This document shows, one piece after another, positions 16,652-25,176 of a DNA stretch of 64,000 bases. Both the position numbers and the translations under genes were made by a program. The first letter of the stretch is position 1. Each line of letters begins with the position of its first letter. The notes beneath the pieces are model-generated. The model saw only the letters and a list, made by a program, of their open reading frames with translations. It was not told the DNA's origin and ran no database searches. This stretch comes from an uncultured Blautia sp. Its GTDB lineage: Bacteria; Bacillota; Clostridia; Lachnospirales; Lachnospiraceae. The stretch is taken from positions 1 through 64,000 of the forward strand of contig USDN01000006.1 of the NCBI GenBank assembly GCA_900553515.1. Reading direction: 5' to 3'.

Positions 16652-18880
16652 ATGAGTATTTATGAATCACTGAACAATATGCAGCAGGAGGCTGTTTATC
16701 ATACCGAAGGCCCTCTTCTGATCCTGGCAGGAGCCGGATCCGGAAAGACCAGAGTGCTGACTCACAGGATTGCTTACCTTATTGCAGAAAAAGGTGTGAA
16801 CCCATGGAATATCCTCGCCATTACCTTTACCAACAAGGCTGCTCAGGAAATGCGGGAACGTGTGGATAAGATCGTGGGAATGGACGGGGGAAGCGTGTGG
16901 GTTTCCACGTTTCATTCTACCTGTGTAAGAATTCTGCGCAGACATGCGGACAGGATCGGATATGATAATAATTTTACCATTTATGATACAGATGACCAGA
17001 AGACACTGATGAAGGATGTGTGCAGACGGCTGAATGTAGATACGAAAAAATACAAAGAGCGTTCCCTTCTGGCACAGATCTCTCACGCCAAGGATGAGCT
17101 GATCACTCCGGATGAAATGCTTTTGAATGCAGTGGACTTTAATGAAAAAAAGGTTGCGGAGATCTACCGGGAATACCAGAATTCTCTGAGAAGGAACAAT
17201 GCCCTTGATTTTGATGATCTGATCGTAAAAACAGTGGAATTGTTCCAGCACTGCGATCAGGTACTGGAGCAGTATCAGGAGCGTTTCCGCTATATTATGG
17301 TGGATGAGTATCAGGATACCAATACGGCACAGTTTAAATTTGTCAGCCTTCTGGCTTCCCGATATGGAAATCTCTGTGTGGTAGGCGACGACGACCAGTC
17401 TATTTATAAATTCCGTGGTGCCAATATCGGGAATATTCTTGGATTTGAACGGGTATTTCCGGACGCAAAGGTGATCCGACTGGAACAGAATTACCGTTCC
17501 ACCCGGAATATCCTTAATGCAGCCAATGATGTGATCGCCAATAATACAGAGCGTAAACCAAAGACTCTGTGGACAGAGAATCCGGAAGGAGAGAAGATTC
17601 ATCTCCGTCAGTTTATGAATGGATTTGAGGAAGCGGAGTATGTTGTAGGAGATATCTCCAAAAAATACAGAGAAGGTACCTGTCGTTACCGTGACTGTGC
17701 GATTCTTTACCGGACCAATGCCCAGTCCCGTCTTTTTGAAGAAAAATGCCTTCTGGCAAACATTCCCTATAAGATCGTAGGCGGCGTGAACTTTTATGCC
17801 CGTAAGGAGATCAAGGATCTGCTGTCTTATATGAAAACCATAGATAATGCGGCAGATGATCTGGCTGTGCGCCGTATTCTGAATGTGCCGAAAAGAGGGA
17901 TAGGAGCCACTACCATCGGAAGAGTTCAGGAATATGCGGATCATATGCAGGTCAGCTTTTACGATGCGCTCCGTGTGGCAGAGGAAATCCCCTCCATCGG
18001 ACGTGCCCAGTCCAGGATCGATGGTTTTGTGACTTTTATCCAGTCATTGAAAAGCAAGGCGGCTGCCTATACGGTGCAGGAGCTTCTGGAGGAGATCATT
18101 GATCTTACCGGATATGCAGACGAGCTGAGAGAAGAGGATACAGAGGAATCCAGAGCAAGGCTGGAAAATATCGATGAGCTGATCTCCAAGACGGTTTCCT
18201 ATCAGGAGGCGATGGCGGCGGAAGGAAGAGAAGCTTCTTTATCCGGATTTCTGGAAGAGATCGCACTGATCGCGGATATTGATTCTGTGGATCCGGATCA
18301 GGACTATGTACTTCTGATGACCCTGCACAGTGCCAAAGGTCTGGAATTTCCTTATGTATATCTGGCAGGAATGGAAGACGGTGTATTTCCAGGCAGTATG
18401 TGTATCTTTTCGGCAGATCTTTCTGATATGGAGGAAGAGCGGCGGCTTTGTTATGTGGGGATCACAAGAGCCATGAAAGATCTTACTCTTACCTGTGCAC
18501 AGCAGAGGATGATCAGAGGAGAGACACAGTATAACCGCGTATCCCGGTTTGTCAGAGAAATCCCACGGGAGCTGGTGGAGCTTGGGCATACCATTCAGGA
18601 GAAAAAACCGAAAATACAGGAAACCTCTTCTGCAAAAAGCAGCTATATGCAGATGAAAATGGCATTTCAGTCAAAGGCATTCCAGCCTCAGAGCTTTACG
18701 GTAAAAAAAGCCGATTCTCTGGATTATGGAGTAGGAGATACGGTTCGTCATGTGAAGTTTGGCGTAGGTATCGTGAAGGATATCGTAGAAGGCGGAAGAG
18801 ATTATGAGGTTACGGTAGACTTTGACAGGGCAGGGGTAAAGAAGATGTTTGCTGGTTTTGCAAAGCTTAAGAAAATCTAA
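16652..18880 (+). CDS. pcrA: ATP-dependent DNA helicase PcrA/UvrD
   Basis: The start at 16652 is chosen because AGGAG precedes it and it opens the family N-terminus SIYESLNNMQQEAVYHTEG. A longer frame from 16550 would begin inside a terminator. The 742-residue protein is a superfamily 1A helicase. It has Walker A GAGSGKT (residues 27-33), Walker B/motif II VDEYQDTN, motif III GDDDQSIYKFRGA, motif IV LEQNYRS, motif V LMTLHSAKGLEF and motif VI VGITRAM. The C-terminus (about 690-742) is the Tudor-like domain (VRHVKFGVGIV) that binds RNA polymerase in PcrA. It acts in nucleotide excision repair, plasmid replication and removal of RecA or transcription complexes. Confidence 0.96.
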   Translation: MSIYESLNNMQQEAVYHTEGPLLILAGAGSGKTRVLTHRIAYLIAEKGVNPWNILAITFTNKAAQEMRERVDKIVGMDGGSVWVSTFHSTCVRILRRHADRIGYDNNFTIYDTDDQKTLMKDVCRRLNVDTKKYKERSLLAQISHAKDELITPDEMLLNAVDFNEKKVAEIYREYQNSLRRNNALDFDDLIVKTVELFQHCDQVLEQYQERFRYIMVDEYQDTNTAQFKFVSLLASRYGNLCVVGDDDQSIYKFRGANIGNILGFERVFPDAKVIRLEQNYRSTRNILNAANDVIANNTERKPKTLWTENPEGEKIHLRQFMNGFEEAEYVVGDISKKYREGTCRYRDCAILYRTNAQSRLFEEKCLLANIPYKIVGGVNFYARKEIKDLLSYMKTIDNAADDLAVRRILNVPKRGIGATTIGRVQEYADHMQVSFYDALRVAEEIPSIGRAQSRIDGFVTFIQSLKSKAAAYTVQELLEEIIDLTGYADELREEDTEESRARLENIDELISKTVSYQEAMAAEGREASLSGFLEEIALIADIDSVDPDQDYVLLMTLHSAKGLEFPYVYLAGMEDGVFPGSMCIFSADLSDMEEERRLCYVGITRAMKDLTLTCAQQRMIRGETQYNRVSRFVREIPRELVELGHTIQEKKPKIQETSSAKSSYMQMKMAFQSKAFQPQSFTVKKADSLDYGVGDTVRHVKFGVGIVKDIVEGGRDYEVTVDFDRAGVKKMFAGFAKLKKI

Positions 18881-18915
18881 AATTTTACATATCTTATGGT
18901 AAAATCTTACGGTTG

Positions 18916-18924
18916 GTGTTATAC
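18916..18924 (+). promoter_or_regulatory. Extended -10 promoter of the small membrane protein gene
   Basis: TGTTATACT is an extended -10 (TG, one base, TATACT). No good -35 lies 17 bp upstream. It gives a leader of about 95 nt. Confidence 0.5.
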
Positions 18925-19023
18925 TATAACCTATAAATCAATGTAGGCAGGAAACGTTTTGCGGGGGACTGCCTGTGTGACGGCAGCGAGTATGCCGACA
19001 AGAAAAGAGAGGATGGTGCGCAT

Positions 19024-19251
19024 ATGAATATGAATACTAAAATCGAAGAGTTACTGGCAGTTTTAAAGAAAAAAGAAGATGACAAACAGAAAAATACAGT
19101 CCTCTGGGTGTTGGCCATCATTGGCGCCGTTGCTGCAGTAGCAGGAATTGCTTTTGCTGTTTATCGTTTCTTTACGCCGGATTATCTGGAAGATTTTGAA
19201 GAAGATTTTGATGATGATTTCGACGACTATTTTGAGGACGAGGAAGAATAA
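19024..19251 (+). CDS. Small single-span membrane protein with acidic tail
   Basis: This 75-residue protein has a charged N-terminus (EELLAVLKKKEDDKQK), one transmembrane helix (TVLWVLAIIGAVAAVAGIAF) and an extremely acidic Asp/Glu/Phe C-terminus (EEDFDDDFDDYFEDEEE). I do not recognise a characterised family, though short proteins of this shape occur in Lachnospiraceae. It is flanked by its own promoter and terminator, which supports a real gene. The acidic tail could bind metal or basic proteins, but this is speculation. Confidence 0.75.
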   Translation: MNMNTKIEELLAVLKKKEDDKQKNTVLWVLAIIGAVAAVAGIAFAVYRFFTPDYLEDFEEDFDDDFDDYFEDEEE

Positions 19252-19257
19252 AAACCG

Positions 19258-19288
19258 ACAGCTCCGGTTGATACCGGGGCTGTTTTCT
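19258..19288 (+). terminator. Terminator of the small membrane protein gene
   Basis: ACAGCTCCGGT (19258-19268) pairs with ACCGGGGCTGT (19273-19283) with one wobble, then TTTCTT. Confidence 0.85.
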
Positions 19289-19289
19289 T

Positions 19290-19366
19290 GATGCAGCAGG
19301 AAAGGAGTACGTTTTGCACCAACTTTCCTGTTGCATCAAAAACGCTCCGTAAGGATGCGGCCAGAA
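19290..19366 (+). repeat. Dispersed repeat family A, full copy 1
   Basis: A 15-bp inverted repeat, GATGCAGCAGGAAAG (19290-19304) and CTTTCCTGTTGCATC (19323-19337), is followed by AAAAACGCTCCGTAAGGATG and CGGCCAGA. The same hairpin-plus-tail order, with one change in the tail core, recurs at 56550-56624. It lies in the leader of the rlmD-like gene. Confidence 0.75.
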
Positions 19367-19425
19367 CCAGTGTGACAGGGTTCGGATTATTTTGATGAAA
19401 AGGAGTTTTTAAGGACAGAAATTAT

Positions 19426-20814
19426 ATGAAAAAAGGCGAGATATACGAAGGCATTATAGAAAAAGTGGATTTTCCCAATAAGGGGTATGTGGTTCTGGAG
19501 GATCAGAAAATCCTGATAAAAAACGGGATCCCCGGACAGAAGGTACGGTTTGTGATTCAGAAGAAACGGAAGAATAAAGCGCAGGGAAGGATACTGGAAA
19601 TTCTGGAAAAATCTCCTCTGGAAAAAAGGGAATCAGTGTGCTCCTCCTTTCCTCAGTGCGGCGGCTGCATGTATCAGACCATGTCCTATGAAGACCAGCT
19701 TCAGATGAAGGACCGGCAGATCCGTGAGCTTTTGGAGGAGGTTCTGATAAGGGAAGGACAGGTGGATAGAGAGGGAAATGCTGATTTTGTATGGGAAGGG
19801 ATCCATGGAAGCCCGGAGGAATTCTGTTATCGAAATAAGATGGAATTTTCTTTCGGAGACGAATATAAGGACGGACCGCTTTCACTTGGACTTCACAAAA
19901 AAGGCAGTACCTATGATGTGCTGAATACAGACGACTGTAAGCTTGTCCATAAGGATATGACAGATATCCTGACCTGTGTCCGTGATTATTTCAGAGAAAG
20001 AGGGGTATCCTATTATAAAAAGCTGCAGCATGTGGGATATCTCCGCCATCTTCTGGTGAGACGGGGAGTGACAACCGGTGAGATCCTGGTGCATCTGGTA
20101 ACAACCAGTCAGGAGGAACACGATCTGGAGCCATTGAAAGAACAGCTTCTTTCCCTGCCGCTGGAAGGGAAGATCGTGGGGATCATGCATATTATTAATG
20201 ATTCTCTTTCCGACGTGGTAAAAAGTGATGAAACAAGGATTCTGTATGGTAAGGACTGGTTTTATGAAACATTGCTGGGACTGAAATTCCGCATCAGCAC
20301 GTTTTCATTTTTTCAGCCCAATTCTCTGGCAGCAGAGGTTCTGTATTCCGTAGTCCGCTCATATGTTGAAGATGCAAGAGGAATGGAAGTCTTTGACCTT
20401 TACAGCGGAACAGGAACCATTGCGCAGCTTCTTGCTCCGGTAGCGCGGGAAGTGATCGGAGTAGAGATCGTAGAGGAAGCGGTGGAAGCAGCACGGAAAA
20501 ATGCAGAGCTTAACGGACTTTCCAACTGCCGGTTCATAGCAGGAGATGTGCTGAAGGTATTGGATGATCTTACGGAGAAACCGGATATGATCATTCTGGA
20601 TCCGCCTCGTGAGGGAGTGCATCCCAAAGCTCTTCCAAAGATTCTTTCTTATGGAGTAAAGCGTATCGTATATGTGTCCTGTAAGGCAACCAGTCTTGCA
20701 GAAGATATGGAAACATTTCTCCACGCAGGCTATCGTCTGGAAAAAGCCTGCTGTGTGGATCAGTTCTGCCAGACAGTCTGGACAGAGGCTGTGGCAGTTT
20801 TCGTCAGGGAGTGA
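19426..20814 (+). CDS. rlmD: 23S rRNA (uracil-5)-methyltransferase, RlmD/RumA family
   Basis: The 462-residue protein has an N-terminal TRAM RNA-binding domain (residues 1-60) and an Fe-S cluster motif with C72, C78 and C81 (SFPQCGGCMYQ) plus a later cysteine near DDCKL. The SAM-dependent methyltransferase domain has DLYSGTGT for SAM binding, ILDPPREGVHPKAL, and the catalytic cysteine in YVSCKATSLAED. The enzyme makes m5U in rRNA. Firmicute members may modify U747, U1939 or both (RlmCD), so the exact position is uncertain. The stop is 6 bp before the next gene. Confidence 0.92.
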   Translation: MKKGEIYEGIIEKVDFPNKGYVVLEDQKILIKNGIPGQKVRFVIQKKRKNKAQGRILEILEKSPLEKRESVCSSFPQCGGCMYQTMSYEDQLQMKDRQIRELLEEVLIREGQVDREGNADFVWEGIHGSPEEFCYRNKMEFSFGDEYKDGPLSLGLHKKGSTYDVLNTDDCKLVHKDMTDILTCVRDYFRERGVSYYKKLQHVGYLRHLLVRRGVTTGEILVHLVTTSQEEHDLEPLKEQLLSLPLEGKIVGIMHIINDSLSDVVKSDETRILYGKDWFYETLLGLKFRISTFSFFQPNSLAAEVLYSVVRSYVEDARGMEVFDLYSGTGTIAQLLAPVAREVIGVEIVEEAVEAARKNAELNGLSNCRFIAGDVLKVLDDLTEKPDMIILDPPREGVHPKALPKILSYGVKRIVYVSCKATSLAEDMETFLHAGYRLEKACCVDQFCQTVWTEAVAVFVRE

Positions 20815-20820
20815 GACAGC

Positions 20821-21894
20821 ATGGAGAACAGAGTAGAGCGAAAGAAAAAATTTATCATCAATGTGGTATTTTATGCATTGATAGCAATTCTGATCTGGGT
20901 GGCGTGTAAATATCTGGTATCCCCTATGATGCCTTTTATTATTGCCTTTGTGGTGGCAGCAGTGATCCAAGTACCGGTGAGAAAACTGAAAGCCGATCCC
21001 AAAAAGAAAAAAATACTGTCAATCATATTTTGCGCCGTATTTTACGGGCTGCTTTTTATGCTGGCCGCATGGCTGGGGCTGAGACTTCTGGACGGAGTAG
21101 GAGGACTGGTGCGGAAAGTCCCTTATTTTTATAATACGACTGTGGTACCGGTATTTGAGACGGTTTCCGATTATCTGGAGGAGTCCATGGCATCTGTCCA
21201 TCCATCTGTGGCAAAGACTATCGAAAATTCTTTTGAGGAGATGATTAACAATCTGGGAACCTATGTTTCCAGCTTCTCCATGAAGGTAGTGCAGATCCTT
21301 TCCGGTGGGATCAGCGGGATTCCGAGCTTTGTAATCAAGCTTGTGATTACAGTTGTAGCGACCTTTTTCTTTGTTGGTGATTACGATGGTATTACATCCT
21401 TTTTCAAAAAGCTTCTGACTCCAAAACAGCTGGAGTTTGTAGAGAAAGGACAGTCTTATGTAAAAAATGTATTGTTTATCTACATCAGATCCTACAGCTT
21501 TCTGTTTCTTCTTACCTTTGCGGAACTGTGTGCAGGAATGTTCCTTCTGGGAATGCCTTATCCTGCCCTTCTGGCTCTGGGAATTGCTGTATTTGATATC
21601 CTGCCGGTTCTGGGAACCGGAGGCGTGCTCCTTCCATGGGCAGCGGTATTGTTTATTATAGAAGAGCATGGGCTTGCGATCGGTATTCTGGTGCTTTATC
21701 TGGTGATTCTGGTGGTAAGGAATATGGTGGAACCAAGGATCGTGGGACGGCAGATCGGACTTCATCCACTGGCAACTCTGGCGGCTCTGTTCCTTGGACT
21801 GAAGCTGTTCGGACTGGTGGGACTGGTCGCTTTTCCGGTTGCCCTGACGGTGCTGGTGAACTTCAGCCGGGAGGAATTGATGGAAAAATTATAA
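20821..21894 (+). CDS. AI-2E family membrane protein (YtvI-like)
   Basis: The 357-residue protein has about seven to eight transmembrane segments and the conserved C-terminal block VFDILPVLGTGGVLLPWA followed by GRQIGLHPLATLAALF, diagnostic of the AI-2E (PF01594) family. Family roles range from autoinducer or ion export to sporulation (YtvI in Bacillus). The length fits YtvI. The charged loop KLKADPKKKK lies after the second span. It is co-transcribed with the rlmD-like gene (6-bp gap), without an obvious functional link. The transported species is unknown. Confidence 0.87.
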   Translation: MENRVERKKKFIINVVFYALIAILIWVACKYLVSPMMPFIIAFVVAAVIQVPVRKLKADPKKKKILSIIFCAVFYGLLFMLAAWLGLRLLDGVGGLVRKVPYFYNTTVVPVFETVSDYLEESMASVHPSVAKTIENSFEEMINNLGTYVSSFSMKVVQILSGGISGIPSFVIKLVITVVATFFFVGDYDGITSFFKKLLTPKQLEFVEKGQSYVKNVLFIYIRSYSFLFLLTFAELCAGMFLLGMPYPALLALGIAVFDILPVLGTGGVLLPWAAVLFIIEEHGLAIGILVLYLVILVVRNMVEPRIVGRQIGLHPLATLAALFLGLKLFGLVGLVAFPVALTVLVNFSREELMEKL

Positions 21895-21939
21895 AATTTG
21901 TGGGAAGATAGGATTTTGTTTATTGTTTTCCACAGACGA

Positions 21940-22131
21940 TGCAAATGATAAAAAGGCAGATCATGTACTGTGCTGCGTTTCCTGGTAAACCTGTGCGCTG
22001 ATTTGCTGCCACTCGCACGAACTCGCCTTACGGCTCAGACAACGTGCTCGATGGCAGCAGCTAACACAGGCTTACCCACGGAAGCCTCACAAGGTACCAT
22101 GATCTGCTTTTTTATCTCTGCATCTGAAGGT
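21940..22131. repeat. Very long imperfect palindrome (~190 bp)
   Basis: The outer arms GATAAAAAGGCAGATCATG (from 21947) and CATGATCTGCTTTTTTATC (22098-22116) pair almost perfectly. Further pairs nest inside: GGTAAACCTGTG with CACAGGCTTACC, GCTGCCA with TGGCAGC, and GCACG with CGTGC, around a loop near CGCCTTACGGC. The outermost GATGCA/TGCATC also match. The 3' arm ends in a T run on the plus strand, so it may terminate the rlmD-AI-2E unit, but it is far longer than a normal terminator. A MITE-like or structured RNA origin is possible. Confidence 0.8.
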
Positions 22132-22293
22132 GGATAACAGCCAAATAAAAATCCGCTGGCCAATTGTCGGCTTTTGTCCTGCGGTGCCATCCGTCCCGGG
22201 AACAGGTAAGCCGTAGAAATCCACTACTGCATGTCATTTACAGATAAAAATCATATTCCGTCTATTTTTATAAACATAAATACAGGTAATATA
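22132..22293. other. Intergenic stretch with no recognised gene
   Basis: No convincing reading frame, RNA gene or terminator was seen between the long palindrome and the metal-efflux promoter. Confidence 0.5.
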
Positions 22294-22322
22294 TTGACAA
22301 AGTGACCGCAGGGGGATATAAT
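22294..22322 (+). promoter_or_regulatory. Consensus promoter of the metal-efflux locus
   Basis: A perfect TTGACA (22294-22299), 17-bp spacer and perfect TATAAT (22317-22322). A promoter this strong needs repression, supplied by the operator just downstream. Confidence 0.92.
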
Positions 22323-22331
22323 ACAATCAAA

Positions 22332-22353
22332 CATATGAATAACTGTTCATATG
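22332..22353 (+). promoter_or_regulatory. ArsR/SmtB-type operator
   Basis: CATATGAA-TAACTG-TTCATATG is a perfect inverted repeat with 8-bp arms, located over or just after the predicted transcription start. ATATGAA(N6)TTCATAT matches the operator type bound by SmtB, CzrA and CadC-like metal sensors. The sensor gene at 24674 is the likely partner. Confidence 0.85.
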
Positions 22354-22377
22354 ATAAAACGTAAAGGAGAAGATACT

Positions 22378-22596
22378 ATGAAAAAAACTTATAAGATTGA
22401 AGTGGATTGTGCAAACTGTGCAAACAAAATGGAGCAGGCGGCAAAAAATACCGCAGGGGTGAAGGATGCAACAGTAAACTTTATGACGCTGAAGATGATT
22501 GTGGAATTTGAGGATGGGCAGGATCCGAAGGCGGTTATGAAAGAGGTTCTGAAAAACTGCAAAAAAGTAGAGGATGACTGCGAAATTTATTTATAA
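22378..22596 (+). CDS. Free-standing heavy-metal-associated (HMA) domain protein
   Basis: The 72-residue protein is a single HMA ferredoxin-like domain with the metal site DCANCANKME (CxxC) and the pattern GVKDATVNFMTLKMIVEFEDGQD. The start at 22378 is set by AAAGGAG at the proper distance. Such domains carry soft metal ions to P1B ATPases. The ATPase encoded next lacks an N-terminal HMA domain, so this protein probably supplies it in trans. Confidence 0.9.
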   Translation: MKKTYKIEVDCANCANKMEQAAKNTAGVKDATVNFMTLKMIVEFEDGQDPKAVMKEVLKNCKKVEDDCEIYL

Positions 22597-22687
22597 AAAT
22601 CAGGCAGAAATGTGACTGGGAGATGACTGCGAACAGGAATGCCGGGAGCATTCTGACTGTGGATCAAGGTATGATAAGGAGCAGAAT

Positions 22688-24556
22688 ATGAATAAAAAAC
22701 AGAAAAAAATGCTGATCCGTATAATCGTTGCTTCTGTGCTGGTTGCAGCACTGTCAATGCTTCCGCTGGAAGGATACTTACGGGCTGCTTTGTTTATGGT
22801 TCCGTATCTTGTGATCGGATATGATATTCTTCGCAAAGCATGGAAAGGAATCAGGAACAGACAGGTATTTGATGAAAACTTTCTGATGGCAGTTGCTACG
22901 GTAGGTGCTATCTGTCTGGGAGACTTTAAAGAAGGAACGGCAGTTATGCTGTTTTATCAGATAGGTGAACTGTTCCAGAGCTATGCAGTGGGAAAGAGCC
23001 GTCGTAATATCAGCGAACTTATGGATATTCGTCCGGATTATGCCAATGTGGAAAGAGACGGAAGTCTGGAACAGGTGGATCCGGATGAGGTGGAAGTGGG
23101 AAGTGTGATCGTGGTACAGCCAGGTGAAAAAGTTCCCATCGACGGTGTTATTATAGAAGGAACCACAACCCTGAACACAAGCGCCCTGACCGGAGAAAGT
23201 CTTCCGAGAGAGGCAAAGGAAGGCGATGAGATCATCAGTGGCTGTATCAATATGTCCGGGGTACTGAAGATCCGCACCACAAAAGAATTCGGGGAATCTA
23301 CAGTTTCCAAAATTCTGGATCTGGTAGAAAATTCAAGCTCCAGAAAATCCAGATCAGAAAACTTTATTTCCAAATTTGCCCGTTATTATACACCGATCGT
23401 CTGCTATAGCGCTCTGGCGCTGGCCTTGCTTCCGCCGATTATCAGGATGCTGTTTATGGGAATGGCTCCCCAGTGGGGAGACTGGATCTACCGTGCGCTT
23501 ACGTTCCTGGTGATCAGCTGTCCCTGCGCTCTGGTCATCAGCATTCCGCTAAGTTTTTTTGCCGGGATCGGAGGCGCCAGCAAGGCAGGAGTTCTGGTAA
23601 AGGGTTCCAATTATCTGGAAACTCTTGCTCAGACCAAATATGTTGTTTTTGATAAAACAGGTACACTTACCAAAGGAGTTTTTGAGGTCTGCGGTGTTCA
23701 TCACAACACTCTGGAAGACCATAAAATCCTGGAATACTCTGCCCTGGCGGAATGTGCTTCTTCACATCCTATCAGCAAAAGTCTTCAGAAGGCTTACGGA
23801 AAAGAAATTGACCGCAGCCGTGTGAAAGATATCAGGGAGATCAGTGGAAACGGTGTGACTGCAATTGTTGACGGAATATCTGTCGCCGTGGGAAACGGTA
23901 AGCTTATGGACAGTCTTGGAGTCAGATATGCGGAATGCAGTCAGGTTGGAACAATCGTTCATGTAGCTCTGGATGGTCAGTATGCAGGGCATATCCTGAT
24001 CGCAGATGTGCTGAAACCTACCTCTGCGGAAGCTGTCCGTCAGCTGAAAAAGTCTGGCGTAAAAGAAACCGTTATGCTGACCGGAGATATGGAACGGGTG
24101 GCCCGGCAGGCTGCCTCAGAGATCGGTGTCGATCAGGTTTACAGTGAACTTCTCCCTGCGGATAAAGTTGCCAGGGTAGAAGAAATGATAGACAGAAAAG
24201 GGAAAAAAGAAAAGCTTGCATTTGTAGGCGACGGGATCAATGATGCTCCGGTGCTTTCCAGAGCAGACATTGGAATCGCCATGGGTGCGCTGGGATCGGA
24301 TGCAGCCATTGAAGCGGCAGATGTGGTACTGATGGATGACGATCCTCTGAAGGTGGCAAAAGCAGTCCGGATTGCCAGAAAATGTATGAGGATCGTATAC
24401 GAAAATATTTATTTTGCCATTGGGATCAAGATCCTCTGCCTGATTTTGGGAGCAGTGGGAATTGCAAATATGTGGCTTGCGATTTTTGCCGACGTAGGAG
24501 TTATGGTGATCGCTGTGCTGAATGCCATCCGCGCATTGTTTGTAAAAAAGCTTTAA
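22688..24556 (+). CDS. P1B-type Zn/Cd/Pb-translocating ATPase
   Basis: The 622-residue membrane protein is a heavy-metal P-type ATPase. Visible motifs are the actuator TGES, the intramembrane CPC in ISCPCALVISIP (near residue 279), the phosphorylation site DKTGTLTKG, an HP-type dipeptide in SSHPISKSL, and GDGINDAPVLSRADIGIAMG. A lysine in GIKILC and D-x-G in IFADVGVMV place it in the P1B-2 group, which exports Zn, Cd and Pb. There is no N-terminal HMA domain; the first residues go straight into membrane helices. It pumps metal out of the cell. It is regulated with the HMA protein from the upstream consensus promoter and operator. Confidence 0.94.
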   Translation: MNKKQKKMLIRIIVASVLVAALSMLPLEGYLRAALFMVPYLVIGYDILRKAWKGIRNRQVFDENFLMAVATVGAICLGDFKEGTAVMLFYQIGELFQSYAVGKSRRNISELMDIRPDYANVERDGSLEQVDPDEVEVGSVIVVQPGEKVPIDGVIIEGTTTLNTSALTGESLPREAKEGDEIISGCINMSGVLKIRTTKEFGESTVSKILDLVENSSSRKSRSENFISKFARYYTPIVCYSALALALLPPIIRMLFMGMAPQWGDWIYRALTFLVISCPCALVISIPLSFFAGIGGASKAGVLVKGSNYLETLAQTKYVVFDKTGTLTKGVFEVCGVHHNTLEDHKILEYSALAECASSHPISKSLQKAYGKEIDRSRVKDIREISGNGVTAIVDGISVAVGNGKLMDSLGVRYAECSQVGTIVHVALDGQYAGHILIADVLKPTSAEAVRQLKKSGVKETVMLTGDMERVARQAASEIGVDQVYSELLPADKVARVEEMIDRKGKKEKLAFVGDGINDAPVLSRADIGIAMGALGSDAAIEAADVVLMDDDPLKVAKAVRIARKCMRIVYENIYFAIGIKILCLILGAVGIANMWLAIFADVGVMVIAVLNAIRALFVKKL

Positions 24557-24673
24557 TAAGCATTAATGCTGCTGTAAACAGAAATGTTTTAACAGTATTT
24601 CAGATACCGTAAGATTTTTGTGCAAAGACTGCCGGTATGTGATATGATAAAACAGAAAGGCGGGATAAATCGG

Positions 24674-25036
24674 ATGACAGACGAAAAGGAAATTCTCTGC
24701 TGTGATACCGTAGAGACTCATGAAGAACTTTTGAAGATCGTAGATGAAACAATGCCGGATGAAACAGAACTGGATTCTCTTGCAGAGCTGTTTAAGGTTT
24801 TTGGAGATCCGACCAGGATCCGTATTCTGTTTGTGCTTTTTGAGACGGAAGTGTGTGTCTGTGATCTGGCAAAGGCTCTGAATATGACACAGTCAGCGGT
24901 TTCTCATCAGCTTCGTATCCTGAAGCAGAGCAGGCTGGTCAAGAACAGACGGGAAGGCAAATCGGTCTTTTATTCTCTGGCAGACGACCATGTACGGACC
25001 ATGATCGCTCAGGGACGGGAACATATTCTGGAATAA
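24674..25036 (+). CDS. ArsR/SmtB-family metal-sensing repressor
   Basis: The start at 24674 (MTDEKEILCC) is preferred over upstream codons at 24620 and 24644 that lack ribosome binding sites. The 120-residue winged-helix protein carries ELFKVFGDPTRIRIL and the recognition helix MTQSAVSHQLRILKQ. Two metal sites are visible. One is Cys-rich, with CVC at the start of helix 3 (EVCVCDL) and an N-terminal CC, as in CadC. The other is a complete helix-5 site, D-x-H then H-x-x-E (DDHVRTMIAQGREHILE), as in SmtB. It likely represses the HMA/ATPase operon until Zn, Cd or Pb binds. It is 117 bp downstream of the ATPase gene. Confidence 0.92.
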   Translation: MTDEKEILCCDTVETHEELLKIVDETMPDETELDSLAELFKVFGDPTRIRILFVLFETEVCVCDLAKALNMTQSAVSHQLRILKQSRLVKNRREGKSVFYSLADDHVRTMIAQGREHILE

Positions 25037-25048
25037 AATATACAGGAT

Positions 25049-25095
25049 CAGAAATTCAGGAGCCGGGACCGACAGGTCTGGCTCCTGTTCTGCTT
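25049..25095 (+). terminator. Terminator of the metal-efflux locus
   Basis: CAGGAGCC (25057-25064) pairs with GGCTCCTG (25080-25087), with inner GACC/GGTC and outer CAGAA/TTCTG, then CTTTT. Confidence 0.65.
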
Positions 25096-25176
25096 TTGCC
25101 GTGAATGAAGGGTGGATTTTGCAGGAAATGCGTCGTATAATAAAGCTATTATAACAGGCGAAAAGGGGGACAGAAG

